Source: CBDDLD01 sp965250025
Lineage (GTDB): Bacteria > Bacteroidota > Bacteroidia > Flavobacteriales > Flavobacteriaceae
Assembly (NCBI GenBank): GCA_965250025.1
Contig: OZ252283.1
Coordinates: forward strand, 2,852,001-2,916,000
Direction of reading: 5' to 3'
Length of the DNA stretch: 64,000 nt
The stretch's first letter is position 1, and every line of letters begins with the position of its first letter. A program made the translations under genes and the position numbers. Below the pieces are notes generated by a model. It had not been told where the DNA came from and did not search any database. It was given only the letters and a program-made list of their open reading frames with translations. Below, piece after piece: positions 52,815-62,548 of the stretch.

Positions 52815-52839
52815 GTATTGTACTTCAAATATACAATAC
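52815..52839 (-). promoter_or_regulatory. Promoter-overlapping dyad upstream of the PhnA-domain gene
   Basis: GTATTGTA and TACAATAC flank a 9-bp centre; on the minus strand the dyad contains TATATTTG, a match to the TAnnTTTG -7 element, 20 bp before the ATG. A -33 TTTG is not evident. It could be a repressor site over the promoter. Confidence 0.4.
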
Positions 52840-52852
52840 TACTTCAATCTTA

Positions 52853-53668
52853 TTAAGCTGCTGTTGGCATTTCTAAAAAATGAATGATCTCAATAGTATT
52901 AGGGATATTGGTTTTAGCACTAAAGAAGCCTATTGAAAGTACATTATAAGCAAGCCATATTTGAGCCAATCGCATTGGTATTTGAAGCGCATCTTTAAAT
53001 CCTAATTTAGAGTCATCAACATGTACCCATCGGTTTAGAGGTTGTTCATACATTCTGCTCATAATATCCTTAGATCTAAAATGCTTTTTAAGTCTCAGGA
53101 AAATTTCCACATCAAACAACCAACGCGTTAAAAATGCTCTATCGTATGCTGCGGGAATAATGTACCTTTTAAAAACCTTAGCACCACATTGCGTATCTTT
53201 AATAGGAAGTCCTAAAATTAGAAACACTATCATTTTTACCATTTTAGAGAAAATGTTTCTCATAAAATTTCGTTCTATATGGCCTTCGCCTTTTCCTCTG
53301 GATCCATAAACCATACAAAGTTTATCGTCATTGTGTAATGTATTGACCAGTTGCTTAAAATCTTCAAAATCTGTTGACAAATCGGCATCAATAAATCCAA
53401 TATAATTGATATCTCCTCTATTGAATAAGTAACGTGCTCCGGATCTTACTGCTGATGCCTTACCTGCATTTCTTTTAACATCTATAATACTTACTCTTGT
53501 TTCGGCTTTTTGCTGTATAGTTTCCAATACCGCTAATGTATTGTCTTTACTGCCATCATTTACGAAACATAGATGGTATTGAGTGTGTGTGGTAATAAAG
53601 TCTGTAAATGCTTTTACATTGAGTCTTTTTTCCTCATTGTAACACGGTATGATAATTCCTGTTTTCAT
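52853..53668 (-). CDS. GT2 glycosyltransferase, dolichyl-phosphate-glucose-synthase-like
   Basis: 271 residues, GT-A fold: IIIPCYNEEKRL, FVNDGSKDNTL, RNAGKASAVRSGARY, FIDADLSTDF (DxD about 94-96) and QCGAKVF. This pattern matches polyprenyl-phosphate glucosyl/mannosyl transferases that charge a lipid carrier with one sugar. One or two membrane-associated helices are possible near residues 140-158 (MIVFLILGLPIK). Divergent from the PTPS-related membrane protein gene, sharing a 165-bp regulatory gap with the 21-bp repeats; together they suggest a lipid-linked sugar donor feeding a GT-C-like enzyme. Confidence 0.9.
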   Translation of the reverse strand: MKTGIIIPCYNEEKRLNVKAFTDFITTHTQYHLCFVNDGSKDNTLAVLETIQQKAETRVSIIDVKRNAGKASAVRSGARYLFNRGDINYIGFIDADLSTDFEDFKQLVNTLHNDDKLCMVYGSRGKGEGHIERNFMRNIFSKMVKMIVFLILGLPIKDTQCGAKVFKRYIIPAAYDRAFLTRWLFDVEIFLRLKKHFRSKDIMSRMYEQPLNRWVHVDDSKLGFKDALQIPMRLAQIWLAYNVLSIGFFSAKTNIPNTIEIIHFLEMPTAA

Positions 53669-53750
53669 GATATTTTGCTTTGATTATTGACTCAAAAGTA
53701 GACGCGATTGATGCCCAAAATCAGAGCTATTCGATGGATGGAAATGTTGT

Positions 53751-53795
53751 GTAGACGAGTGAAAAAATTCTGTAGACCATTACTACTCGTCGAAA
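53751..53795. promoter_or_regulatory. Direct repeats at 21-bp spacing (site A), candidate LytTR-type operator
   Basis: GTAGACGAGTG (53751) and GTAGACCATTA (53772) are spaced exactly 21 bp, and an inverted copy TTCGACGAGTAG lies on the minus strand at 53794-53783. The forward pair ends 50 bp before the ATG of the 53834 gene; the inverted copy faces the divergent GT2 gene. The same elements recur at 60945 and 62904. Confidence 0.65.
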
Positions 53796-53833
53796 TAAAA
53801 GTTTATTATATCTTTAAATCATAGAATAAAACA

Positions 53834-56800
53834 ATGAACCTAACACCCAAAAAATCAAATAAATACCTTGTAACTGCCATCCTTATGGGGCTTGCGTTTC
53901 ATGGTACTTCTATGTTTTTTACATTAGAAACCACCTACGATGCGCTTATCCATTTGTTTTTTGCAGAGCATTACTCCAATAGTTGGTTTGAGCCTTGGAA
54001 TTATAAATGGTATACCGGGTTTACCGTAATGAGCTATCCGCCATTGGTCCATCAGGCTATTGCCTTGTTTTCGTTTATAGGCGGTTTGAAATTTGGGTTG
54101 TTTACAGTAGCATTGATCAGTATCATCCTTTTTATTACCGGAGCATATCGATTTACGCTTTTGATGACTGCTGACAGAACTGTTGCCGGATATGCCGCAA
54201 TTCTTGCGGTATTCTCTTCATCTTTTGTGGAAACTTTACATTTGTTTGGACAATTACCAAGCATTATTGGCATTTCAATCCTAATGCATGCCTTACCGGA
54301 AATCTATCTGTGGTTAAAAACAGGTAAGCGACGTTATCTGCTAACTTCATTGTCTTTGATTGCCGTCACGGTAACCTCGCATCATGTCACTCCAATCTTT
54401 GGAATGGTATTCTTTATTTTTCCATTAATAGGCATGGTTATTATGGACGTTTCCAAAGCTGAAGTAAACACTTATAAAGCGGTTACTATCCGCGTATTCA
54501 TAAGAAGCTTCATCAAGCTTTTTAAGCGAATCCTCAGTTTTGGAATGTTGTCATTGGTCATCATTATTGGATGTATATTGCCTTATTGGATCAACTCAAA
54601 GAACAACCCTATAACTCAAGTTCCAATACCTCATGGTTCTCGCGACAGTTTCTTTGAGGTGGCTTCGTCCGGATTGGTTTTCTTTTTTATTCCGTGGGGT
54701 ATTTTACTCCTCTTATTACCTTACATCTTCTATAGATATTACAGCAGACGCTATTTGTTCTTTGGATTCTCCATTACTTTACTATTTGTTTTGGGTACAG
54801 GAGGAACCACGCCCATTCCAAAACTAATTTTGGGAGATACCGCTTTTAATATTCTCACGCTAGACCGTTTTACTTTATGGGCTTCTATTATGGCACTACC
54901 TATGTTTGGTGAGTTTGCCTACCGTTTTACAGAAAGTGATTTAAAACAACGTCTTCAGGATAAACAAGGAGCGGTTTACCATAGACTTTTAGGTGGTTTG
55001 CTAGTGACCATTTTTATCTTTATGACCATTTTCACTATGAGTTTAGGTTATTTCAGGCCATCACAACCTCAAAAAATAAAGATGCTTCCCATCGTCAATT
55101 TCCTAAATCAAGATCAGCACGACCAATGGCGATACATGACGCTGGGCTTTGGTGATCAAATGGCATGGCTATCTGCGCAGACCAATGCATTATCTGTAGA
55201 TGGCAATTACCATTCCGCAAGAAGACTACCTGAACTCACAACACGCCCTATTGAGCGTTTAGAGAATTCAAAATTCAAAGGTGTGGAAGGTATTGGTTCA
55301 TTACAACAGTTTTTAACCACTCCCGAAAAATACCATCTGAAGTACATTTTTTCTAACGACAAATTTTATGACCCTGTTTTATACTTCTGTGGATGGCAAC
55401 GTTTACCACAATTAGAAAATGGCATTCAGGTATGGGAAAGACTTAATGTACCTCCAATGCCATCTATATTGCCAAAAGAAGACGTTGCACAATGGCAAAA
55501 GTTATTGTGGGGTATTATACCATTGCTTACGGTCATTATTGCTTTTATACTCAACATACAATTGATGTGGGTTAGAACATTAAAAACCAAAGTAAAAACT
55601 ATTCCAGAGTATTTATCATCAAAAACACCATACACCAAGTTTTCAAATGCAATTCTAAAAACAACTTATTTATGGTCTGTAGGTTTATTTTTTATTACTG
55701 CCTTTTACATTTACGAGCTTTACATACAAAATGATGCACACCATTCTCCTGAAAATGCCATACTGGCTTATTACGACGCTCTCGATTTTAAAGCTTTTGA
55801 AAAAGCGCATAGTCTGATTAATCCTGAGAGTGATTTATCTATTGCACAATACATGTTAGAGGTTTCTGTCACAGATGGATTATTAAGCTCATATGCTAAA
55901 TTAGATGCTATAGAGACTGAAATCATGAGTCAGTCAGACAGCTTGGCTACCGTTAAAGTAGACACGTATTGGATTACACCTTTAGAAAAAATAAGCCATA
56001 TCGATTACAGATCGCTTATCAAATCAAATGGTAAATGGTATCTTCAACCCAAAGTTTTAGATACAGACCTCCCACCTGACCAACTTTACTCTGAAAACAC
56101 TACCTCCTATTTTAATCAGGGCAGACGCCGTATTACCACAGAACAGACACATCATGAAGATGTTTTAAAGCAACCGGTATTGGAAGTGTTATCGGCTAAA
56201 CTCATTAAATATGAAAATCATTATGCTATAATCGGCGAGGTACAAAACATTGATAATGTCCCTGCAGATGTGGTACTAAAAGGCACATTGTACAATGATA
56301 ATCATAAAACACTGGCCACATATAATGCCAAACATCAAGTAAAACACAAACTGATGCCTAAGGAAGTCACATCATTTAAGATTAATTTTGAAGGCATAGC
56401 TTGGTCTGATATTCAGGATTCCATACCTAAGACCTTTAATCCTGATGAATTTACTCCGATTACATTTGATGGTACTCCAACCCAATTTAACCTGCAAGTA
56501 GCAGGCAATGTGACCAATTCGGATTTGTACAAGCGTACTACACTCAGTGATCTGGAAGTATCCAACACCATCGTCTCAGGCAAACTCTTTAATTCCGGCA
56601 CTCAGGAAGTAACAGTACCTCAACTGATCATTACTTATTATGACCACAATAAAGATCTGGTTTGGGTAGATGATCTTTACATTGAACAAGGCATCAGGCA
56701 ACAACGTCAACAGCACTTTGAATACATCATGGCAAAAAACAACGACATACAGATTATAAACGACACCTTAGAGCATTGTTTTGTAAACGGGCTTCCTAAT

Positions 56801-56932
56801 GCTCCTATATCCAACAAGATAGTCCCTGACCGGATCCCTAATATGACCCACGACATGTTACAACCCATTTTACATGATGACTACGGATTTATTAAAATAG
56901 AAGTTAATAGTTACATCGGAAATCCAAAATAA
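53834..56932 (+). CDS. PTPS-related polytopic membrane protein (GT-C-like) with NTF2-like and FxLYD-like domains
   Basis: 1032 residues. The N-terminal 560 residues contain about ten membrane helices and match the 6-pyruvoyl-tetrahydropterin-synthase-related membrane family: TYDALIHLFFAEHY, WYTGFTVMSYPPLVHQ, LHLFGQLPSIIG and TSHHVTPIFG. This architecture resembles GT-C glycosyltransferases that use polyprenyl-phosphate sugars. After a further helix (about 605-625) comes an extracytoplasmic NTF2-like region (about 630-725) and beta domains with FxLYD features (YAIIGEVQNIDNVPADVVLKG in two parts). The TAA overlaps the next ATG by one base. Function inferred as glycan assembly or export. Confidence 0.78.
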   Translation: MNLTPKKSNKYLVTAILMGLAFHGTSMFFTLETTYDALIHLFFAEHYSNSWFEPWNYKWYTGFTVMSYPPLVHQAIALFSFIGGLKFGLFTVALISIILFITGAYRFTLLMTADRTVAGYAAILAVFSSSFVETLHLFGQLPSIIGISILMHALPEIYLWLKTGKRRYLLTSLSLIAVTVTSHHVTPIFGMVFFIFPLIGMVIMDVSKAEVNTYKAVTIRVFIRSFIKLFKRILSFGMLSLVIIIGCILPYWINSKNNPITQVPIPHGSRDSFFEVASSGLVFFFIPWGILLLLLPYIFYRYYSRRYLFFGFSITLLFVLGTGGTTPIPKLILGDTAFNILTLDRFTLWASIMALPMFGEFAYRFTESDLKQRLQDKQGAVYHRLLGGLLVTIFIFMTIFTMSLGYFRPSQPQKIKMLPIVNFLNQDQHDQWRYMTLGFGDQMAWLSAQTNALSVDGNYHSARRLPELTTRPIERLENSKFKGVEGIGSLQQFLTTPEKYHLKYIFSNDKFYDPVLYFCGWQRLPQLENGIQVWERLNVPPMPSILPKEDVAQWQKLLWGIIPLLTVIIAFILNIQLMWVRTLKTKVKTIPEYLSSKTPYTKFSNAILKTTYLWSVGLFFITAFYIYELYIQNDAHHSPENAILAYYDALDFKAFEKAHSLINPESDLSIAQYMLEVSVTDGLLSSYAKLDAIETEIMSQSDSLATVKVDTYWITPLEKISHIDYRSLIKSNGKWYLQPKVLDTDLPPDQLYSENTTSYFNQGRRRITTEQTHHEDVLKQPVLEVLSAKLIKYENHYAIIGEVQNIDNVPADVVLKGTLYNDNHKTLATYNAKHQVKHKLMPKEVTSFKINFEGIAWSDIQDSIPKTFNPDEFTPITFDGTPTQFNLQVAGNVTNSDLYKRTTLSDLEVSNTIVSGKLFNSGTQEVTVPQLIITYYDHNKDLVWVDDLYIEQGIRQQRQQHFEYIMAKNNDIQIINDTLEHCFVNGLPNAPISNKIVPDRIPNMTHDMLQPILHDDYGFIKIEVNSYIGNPK

Positions 56933-58149
56933 TGAAATTGAAGTTTACTACCATATTGATCTCATGTCTACTATTAGCTGTACTGCCTAATTCTGATTCT
57001 CAGACACAAACAAGAGATGCTTTCAAACTTCTCAGTTTAGAGACACAGTATACTGCAGGAGATGCTATTGTATTAAGGTTTTCAAATGTTGTAACGCCTC
57101 CGCCTGAGCTATATGTCAGTCATAGTTTAGGTACCACTGTAGTAGCTCCCAAGATTAAAAATGAAATTGTAGAATACCATATTCCCCAGTCCATGACCAA
57201 AAAAGCAGGGCAAATGTATTGGAGGTTAATTTCAACCGCTAATTCCATGTCTGGCAAATTGCAGATTCAACCCAACAACAGTATTACCAGCTTGGAGACT
57301 TACTTGGGACCTCCAAGCATTGAAGCCGGAGGAAAAGACTATACGATGCTCGTGGTGATCCCTACTGATCTATACGACAATCCACTCAAAGACAGTACTG
57401 AGGTTCAAGTACAACATCAGTTTTTAGCGCGTCAATATCAAGATCGTGTCTTTACTAATACCCTTATCAGTTATCAAAACATTTATTCTGAAATCAAATC
57501 GGGGCGAATGCTTATCAGCTCGGAATGCCTGGGTTTGAATTCCAAAGAATACGATGTCAATGTTATGCCGGCAATTGCAACAGATTTTTTCATTTCTTTT
57601 CACCGTCATCACGATTATGCCGATGGCAATCAGGTCGCCTCATTTGAAACGGATATCATTCGAGATCAATATAGCAATATCGTTAGTGATGGTACTTATG
57701 TGGATTTTTTCATTCGGAATTCAAAAGGAAATATTTTAAAAACATCTGGTACCACAATCAATGGTATTGCTACGGCAAAAATGATCCATCCGGATCATGA
57801 GGATAGCTGGGATGTTACGGCATATATTGAAGGGATCGCCAAAAGTAAAACGATTACTTTAAGCTTCAGACAAGCCGTTTCGGATTTTGAAGTGGCATTT
57901 TCTGAACAGAACAGTGTCATTACTGTTGGTCCTATAAAAAGCTTTATGCATCAAATGATCCCTAACGGATTAGAAGTGCGTATAGCCATCTATAAAGATG
58001 GTGCGTTAATAGAACGTATGTCCAAAGGCACACTAGAAGGCTACACAACTTTCAAACTTAAAAAAGACCGTTTTCCGGAAGGTGCATATGATATGATTAT
58101 AGAAACAGCCGGAAAAACAATAACCTATCAAAATGTAGATCTGTGGTAA
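56932..58149 (+). CDS. Exported Ig-like protein of unknown function
   Basis: 405 residues with a signal peptide (to about 24; a lipobox is not clear although CLLLAV contains Cys). The mature part is all-beta: several Ig-like/invasin-type domains with DAIVLRFSNV, IEAGGKDYTMLVVIPTDLYDNPLKDSTEV (in two parts), DIIRDQYSNIVSDGTYVDFFI and a final FPEGAYDMIIETAG, the usual wording of bacterial Ig repeats. It overlaps the preceding membrane protein gene by 1 bp and the following hydrolase by 7 bp, so it is co-translated with both and may form an envelope complex with them. Confidence 0.7.
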   Translation: MKLKFTTILISCLLLAVLPNSDSQTQTRDAFKLLSLETQYTAGDAIVLRFSNVVTPPPELYVSHSLGTTVVAPKIKNEIVEYHIPQSMTKKAGQMYWRLISTANSMSGKLQIQPNNSITSLETYLGPPSIEAGGKDYTMLVVIPTDLYDNPLKDSTEVQVQHQFLARQYQDRVFTNTLISYQNIYSEIKSGRMLISSECLGLNSKEYDVNVMPAIATDFFISFHRHHDYADGNQVASFETDIIRDQYSNIVSDGTYVDFFIRNSKGNILKTSGTTINGIATAKMIHPDHEDSWDVTAYIEGIAKSKTITLSFRQAVSDFEVAFSEQNSVITVGPIKSFMHQMIPNGLEVRIAIYKDGALIERMSKGTLEGYTTFKLKKDRFPEGAYDMIIETAGKTITYQNVDLW

Positions 58150-59660
58150 ACATCAACAAAAGTATATTGCGCACTATCATTATACTGTCGTACCTGCTCA
58201 TCATTGCACTGGTCGTATTTGGTATCAGCAGTATTTACAGCTATTTAAATACCGGGGCTGACAGAAGCAGTATGCTGCATACCAAATTAGAAAACGCAGC
58301 GCTTTATTTGCCAAATATAAAGTGGTCGCCTCTAAACAATGAAGGGCGACCTATGGATGAACAAACTCTAAAAAACATTGAAAACGATTATCTCAAAGCT
58401 TGGTATGTAAAACACATTGCTTTTAATACCAATCTTACCGAAGGTATCGAAGACTATTACACCAAAAGTGCACGGAAAACTATGAGATCGTTTATAGCGC
58501 AGAATCGTGCTGAGCATATCACTATCGAAAGTACAACCTTAGAACACCACCCTACACTTAACTTCTTTAGTGAAGATGGTCAATTGGTTGTTATTACAGA
58601 TCATAATGTTATAGAATATAAACGTACTTACAGGAATAAAAAAGTGCTTTTAGAAGCTACTGAGCGTTCTACATATCAAATCGTTATGCTTTTGGAAGAT
58701 GGTTTTTGGCGCATACGTCATATGGTAAAAACCAACACTGAAAATTATGAGCCAGAACACCCCACTCTAACGATCAACACCCTTAATATCAAGGGCATAA
58801 ACTATTATCCAAAAGACACTCCATGGCAGATGTTTGGAGCTACTTTTGATATGTCCGCCATTGCCAAAGATTTTGAATTGCTTGAAAACGAAGGGATCAA
58901 TACCATAAGACTATTTGTTCCTTATGAAACGTTCGGAAAGGCTCGTATTGATAATGACAAACTGGATCAACTGGTACAGTTAATGGATGCTGCTGACCAT
59001 CACAAACTCAAAGTTTTAGTAACCCTTTTTGATTTTTATGGTGATTATTCGGTAATAGACTGGACACTTACACAAAGGCATGCTGAGACCATAGTTACAC
59101 GTTTAAAAGATCATCCTGCATTATTGGGTTGGGACGTTAAGAATGAACCGAATCTCGATTTCGAATCTCGCAACAAGGTTAATGTTACAGCCTGGCTAAC
59201 AGCCATGATCAATCATATAAAATCTATAGACAACACCCATTTGGTAACCATAGGTTGGTCTGATGCGGAAAGTGCTCCTATTCTGAATGATAAGGTCGAT
59301 GTGGTGTCTTTTCATTATTATAAAACTATCGATGGTTTGGAAATGACTTATAATGATCTAAGGACTAAGATCAACAATAAACCTATTGCTATCACTGAAT
59401 TTGGCATGTCTTCGTATCGTGGTTTGTGGCAACCGTTCGGAAATTCGGAAGAAGATCAAGCGGATTATCATAACGCAGCTCAAGAGGTATTTGACAAAAA
59501 TAACATTCCGGCCATGTCTTGGACACTTTATGACTTTACTGAAATACCAAAGGAAGTCGTTGGTCGACTTCCCTGGCGAAGAGATAAACAAAAACACTTT
59601 GGGTTTATTGATAAAGATGGGACAAAAAAGGCATCTTTCGAATACCTCACTAAGAAGTAA
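58143..59660 (+). CDS. Membrane-anchored GH5-like glycoside hydrolase with NTF2-like domain
   Basis: 505 residues starting with GTG inside the previous gene. A single N-terminal helix (about 9-35) anchors it. Residues about 70-200 form an NTF2-like module (NDYLKAWYVKHIAFNTNL, YQIVMLLEDGFWRIRHMV), comparable with that in the 53834 protein. The remainder is a TIM barrel: LNIKGINYYP, INTIRLFVPYE, GWDVKNEPNL (acid/base Glu about 332) and AITEFGMSS (nucleophile Glu about 417), typical of clan GH-A, closest to GH5. Probably trims or releases the glycan made by this locus. The stop overlaps the convergent GT4 gene by 11 bp. Confidence 0.82.
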   Translation: MVNINKSILRTIIILSYLLIIALVVFGISSIYSYLNTGADRSSMLHTKLENAALYLPNIKWSPLNNEGRPMDEQTLKNIENDYLKAWYVKHIAFNTNLTEGIEDYYTKSARKTMRSFIAQNRAEHITIESTTLEHHPTLNFFSEDGQLVVITDHNVIEYKRTYRNKKVLLEATERSTYQIVMLLEDGFWRIRHMVKTNTENYEPEHPTLTINTLNIKGINYYPKDTPWQMFGATFDMSAIAKDFELLENEGINTIRLFVPYETFGKARIDNDKLDQLVQLMDAADHHKLKVLVTLFDFYGDYSVIDWTLTQRHAETIVTRLKDHPALLGWDVKNEPNLDFESRNKVNVTAWLTAMINHIKSIDNTHLVTIGWSDAESAPILNDKVDVVSFHYYKTIDGLEMTYNDLRTKINNKPIAITEFGMSSYRGLWQPFGNSEEDQADYHNAAQEVFDKNNIPAMSWTLYDFTEIPKEVVGRLPWRRDKQKHFGFIDKDGTKKASFEYLTKK

Positions 59661-60867
59661 TTTGTTTTGCTATTAATTGGCTCTCGTTTTGTCTCTTTGA
59701 AACTATCGTTCTAAAATGGCTCATATATAAATCTGTTATTTTAGACATAGGATAAGCTGTTGCAGCCTTATAGTTAACTTGCCCGAGCATGATTCTATAA
59801 TTCTTATTAGTTACAATAGCCTGAATCGCTTTTGCTAGGCTTTCTACAGAATTTGGCTCAAAAAATTCACCCATATAGCCTTCTTCTTTGACTAAGAGTG
59901 CTAAATCTCCCAGGTCCGGCATTACTACCGCTTTACCATAACTCCCTGCTTGGTGTAATACCCCTGAGCTCCCTGTTGTTGCAGTATAAGGAAATACAAC
60001 CACGGCACTGTTATTAAACAGTTCAGGAACTTCATGTTCTTCGACATAGCCTGTAAACTTCAGTTTTGGCACATGCTTATAGTTATGTTTTACACTCTCC
60101 AGATATCCCGGGACGTTAGGATTGTCAGTACCTGCCACAACAATTTCCATATCTAAACCAGTCTGTGCTCTTACCATTTCCACAGCTTCAATCATGCCTT
60201 CTACTTTTTTATAGGTTCCAAATTTTCCAAAAGCCATAACTTGCATTGGTCCTTTTGGCAATTTATAATTTGGCGTTTCAGGTATTTCAAAAGTACCATG
60301 TGGAATTAACGTCACATGTTTTGCTTTGTATTTTGCTTGCAGAATATCAACATACTTTTGCATGGTTACTGCTACTACATCTGCCTGTAGAATTAATTTG
60401 GTAAGTGTTGTTCCTATAAATCCATACAGTTTTTGCATGAGTTTATTGGACGTAAATCCTGCACTTCCCAAATCGACTTCTTCAAGAATATTATGAAGTA
60501 ATACAATACTTGGTATTTTTTTAAGCTTACAAACCAACGGTAGCATTAATCCTAGAGCTGCAGCAATCTTTTTATCGCCAAATTTCATGAACTGAAGATT
60601 GAATAATACAGCATCGGGTTGCTCCTGACTTATTGCCTTAGTAACCGAAAAGATGTTTTTATAACTGTTAAATGCCCAGCATTCTTTTACGGTTACTTTG
60701 CAGCCCGATTCGGTAAATGCAATATCTTTTTCACCTTCGGTTGTATCGGTTAACAGTACCAATTCAGTAATATCTTCTTTTTGTCTGAACTGTTTTACCA
60801 AATGGTATGCATACTCATTCAAAGTAACTTTACTTGGAGGATATGCGGTGACTATAGCTAGTTTCAT
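59650..60867 (-). CDS. GT4 glycosyltransferase
   Basis: 405 residues, GT-B fold. N-terminal AYPPSKVTLNEYAYHLVKQF and VLLHNILEEVD; C-terminal nucleotide-sugar domain with VMAFGKFGTYKKVEGMIEA, VAGTDNPN, KFTGYVEEHEVPELFN, VFPYTATTGSSGVLHQAGSYGKAV (in two parts) and EEGYMGEFFEPN. The EX7E-type glutamate appears shifted. Cytoplasmic, perhaps membrane-associated. It follows the flippase gene by 104 bp, with the repeat site at 60945-60984 in the gap. Confidence 0.92.
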   Translation of the reverse strand: MKLAIVTAYPPSKVTLNEYAYHLVKQFRQKEDITELVLLTDTTEGEKDIAFTESGCKVTVKECWAFNSYKNIFSVTKAISQEQPDAVLFNLQFMKFGDKKIAAALGLMLPLVCKLKKIPSIVLLHNILEEVDLGSAGFTSNKLMQKLYGFIGTTLTKLILQADVVAVTMQKYVDILQAKYKAKHVTLIPHGTFEIPETPNYKLPKGPMQVMAFGKFGTYKKVEGMIEAVEMVRAQTGLDMEIVVAGTDNPNVPGYLESVKHNYKHVPKLKFTGYVEEHEVPELFNNSAVVVFPYTATTGSSGVLHQAGSYGKAVVMPDLGDLALLVKEEGYMGEFFEPNSVESLAKAIQAIVTNKNYRIMLGQVNYKAATAYPMSKITDLYMSHFRTIVSKRQNESQLIAKQITS

Positions 60868-60944
60868 AATGATTAGATTTTATGTTACAGTACAAATTTG
60901 ATCTTTTCATCACGCTTTTTTGGCAATGTAAAGACCGCATGACA

Positions 60945-60984
60945 TTTGCTGTAGACGAATGGTAATTTGCTTTAGATTAATGCG
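60945..60984. promoter_or_regulatory. Direct repeats at 21-bp spacing (site B), candidate LytTR-type operator
   Basis: TTTGCTGTAGACGAATGG (60945) and TTTGCTTTAGATTAATGC (60966) are two copies exactly 21 bp apart, in the gap upstream of the GT4 gene and overlapping the 3' end of the flippase gene. They match sites A and C closely. Relative to the minus-strand GT4 gene the orientation is opposite to sites A and C, so control of GT4 is less certain than for the other two. Confidence 0.6.
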
Positions 60985-62225
60985 TTTTGACGTTTTTGTT
61001 CTATTTTGAAGAACCCCACCTGAATTACTACCAACATGGCCATGGCAATAATTTGCATGTCAACCACTTGTTCTAAGTGATCATGAAAAAACACCACCAA
61101 CCCCATTTGAAGCATCCCAAAAACACCTGAAATGATCACCGGCACATAATTATCTAAAGACAAGTAGTAGTATGCAAAAATGTTGGATACGGCAAAGAGT
61201 GATGTCGCCAGAGCATACTTCCATAATAAAGGTGCCATAACCACATAACTTTCTCCAAATAGCAATTGGATTATAGTTTCCGGAAAGCAAAGACATGCCA
61301 ACACAATTGTAGCTGATATGGCAGCAATGTAACCCACATATTTAAAAAGTACAGGAGCTGTATGCTTTCCTTCTTTTTTAAGTTGTACTACGGTAGGCAA
61401 CAATAGCATAACGAACATCCAGGCTATGAAATATACCACCCGACCAATTAGTGCCAATGCGGCATACAACCCAGCTTCATAAGAGTCAAAGTAGTGTTTA
61501 ACCATTAAAATATCGCTGTTGTTTATAAGAATCTGTGTGAGCTCATAAAATGCAGTAAGTATAAAAAAGCGTTTTACATTTTTGGTTTGTACAACGTCCA
61601 TGATAGGTTTCGACTTCATATTAATTGCACTAATCTTAAAAGGCAACAGCCCAAAGATTAAAGACAATAAGATGCCTACAGCAATGACTTCTGAAGACTG
61701 CATGCTAAAAAGTATAATAAGCCCCAAAGTTAGCACCAATCGGCTGACCATTTCACTTTGATAAGTTATAGAAAGTGCTTTGAATGCTTTTTTTCCTTGA
61801 TAGACACCCCTGTTGACACTCATTAAAAAATATACAGGAACACCACATCCAAAAATGACAAACATTGCTGAAGAAGATGTATTGAAAACAGTTTGCAACT
61901 CATCTGCAAACATAATAATCAATGCGCCTAACACCAGTCCTACACTAAGTGCATTTTTATAAACTTTGGCCATAAAACTTTTAAACAACTGTGCTTCAAA
62001 TAAGACCGAGAACTTAGCTGTAACCAGTTGAAAGGTCATGGCCATGAACGACAGTACTAATAAGAAAGTGATAAGCACAGCAGCATCTGCAAATGCATCT
62101 GGTCCGAGCAGGCGTCCAAGTACTAAATTATACAAGTAATTACCTCCATTAACAACCAGAACACTTAGCATGAATAGCTGCTCTGGTGTGATCTTTTTTC
62201 GTATGGTTTTAGCTAGTGTAATCAT
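60972..62225 (-). CDS. Polysaccharide/oligosaccharide flippase (Wzx/MATE-like)
   Basis: Start chosen at Met 62225 (MITLAKTIRKKITPEQLFML), giving 417 residues; the frame extends 24 codons upstream but would then overlap the STAS gene by about 90 bp. Twelve or so membrane helices with conserved RLLGPDAFADAAVLI (the PDAFG-like loop of oligosaccharide flippases), VNRGVYQGKKAF and YYLSLDNYVPVI. It should translocate lipid-linked glycan. It overlaps the preceding STAS gene by 17 bp, so it is translated together with it. Confidence 0.9.
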   Translation of the reverse strand: MITLAKTIRKKITPEQLFMLSVLVVNGGNYLYNLVLGRLLGPDAFADAAVLITFLLVLSFMAMTFQLVTAKFSVLFEAQLFKSFMAKVYKNALSVGLVLGALIIMFADELQTVFNTSSSAMFVIFGCGVPVYFLMSVNRGVYQGKKAFKALSITYQSEMVSRLVLTLGLIILFSMQSSEVIAVGILLSLIFGLLPFKISAINMKSKPIMDVVQTKNVKRFFILTAFYELTQILINNSDILMVKHYFDSYEAGLYAALALIGRVVYFIAWMFVMLLLPTVVQLKKEGKHTAPVLFKYVGYIAAISATIVLACLCFPETIIQLLFGESYVVMAPLLWKYALATSLFAVSNIFAYYYLSLDNYVPVIISGVFGMLQMGLVVFFHDHLEQVVDMQIIAMAMLVVIQVGFFKIEQKRQNALI

Positions 62226-62514
62226 CTTTAAAGAGGTATTCGAGTTCAGCCGTTTTAAACTGCTCATTGATTTTAGTATTCGTTTTACCCAATACAAATA
62301 ATTCTTTACTTCTTCGTTTTGCTTTACTGGTAATAAATTGCATCACGTTCAAAGCTTTCTTATCTATGGTTGTAACACCTTTAAGGCATATGACAATCTC
62401 ATAGTAGGTATCGAGAAGTGTGTTGAAGTAGTTTGCTACTTCATAAGTTGTGGCTTCTACAAACTGCCCGTGCAATTCGTATACCCCTTTGTTATTTATA
62501 ATATTTAAGTTCAT
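62209..62514 (-). CDS. Single-domain STAS protein (paralogue 3, divergent)
   Basis: 101 residues with a STAS-like outline: NIINNKGVYELHGQF, YYEIVICLKGVTTIDKKALNVMQF and KELFVLGKTNTKINEQF. The phospho-Ser position reads DKKA, so it is not a typical anti-anti-sigma factor. It lies between the other STAS gene (34 bp upstream) and the flippase (17-bp overlap), suggesting regulation or scaffolding of the glycan machinery by partner binding. Confidence 0.72.
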   Translation of the reverse strand: MNLNIINNKGVYELHGQFVEATTYEVANYFNTLLDTYYEIVICLKGVTTIDKKALNVMQFITSKAKRRSKELFVLGKTNTKINEQFKTAELEYLFKDDYTS

Positions 62515-62548
62515 GATTGTTGATTTTGGGTGTTGAAATTATGCTTAG

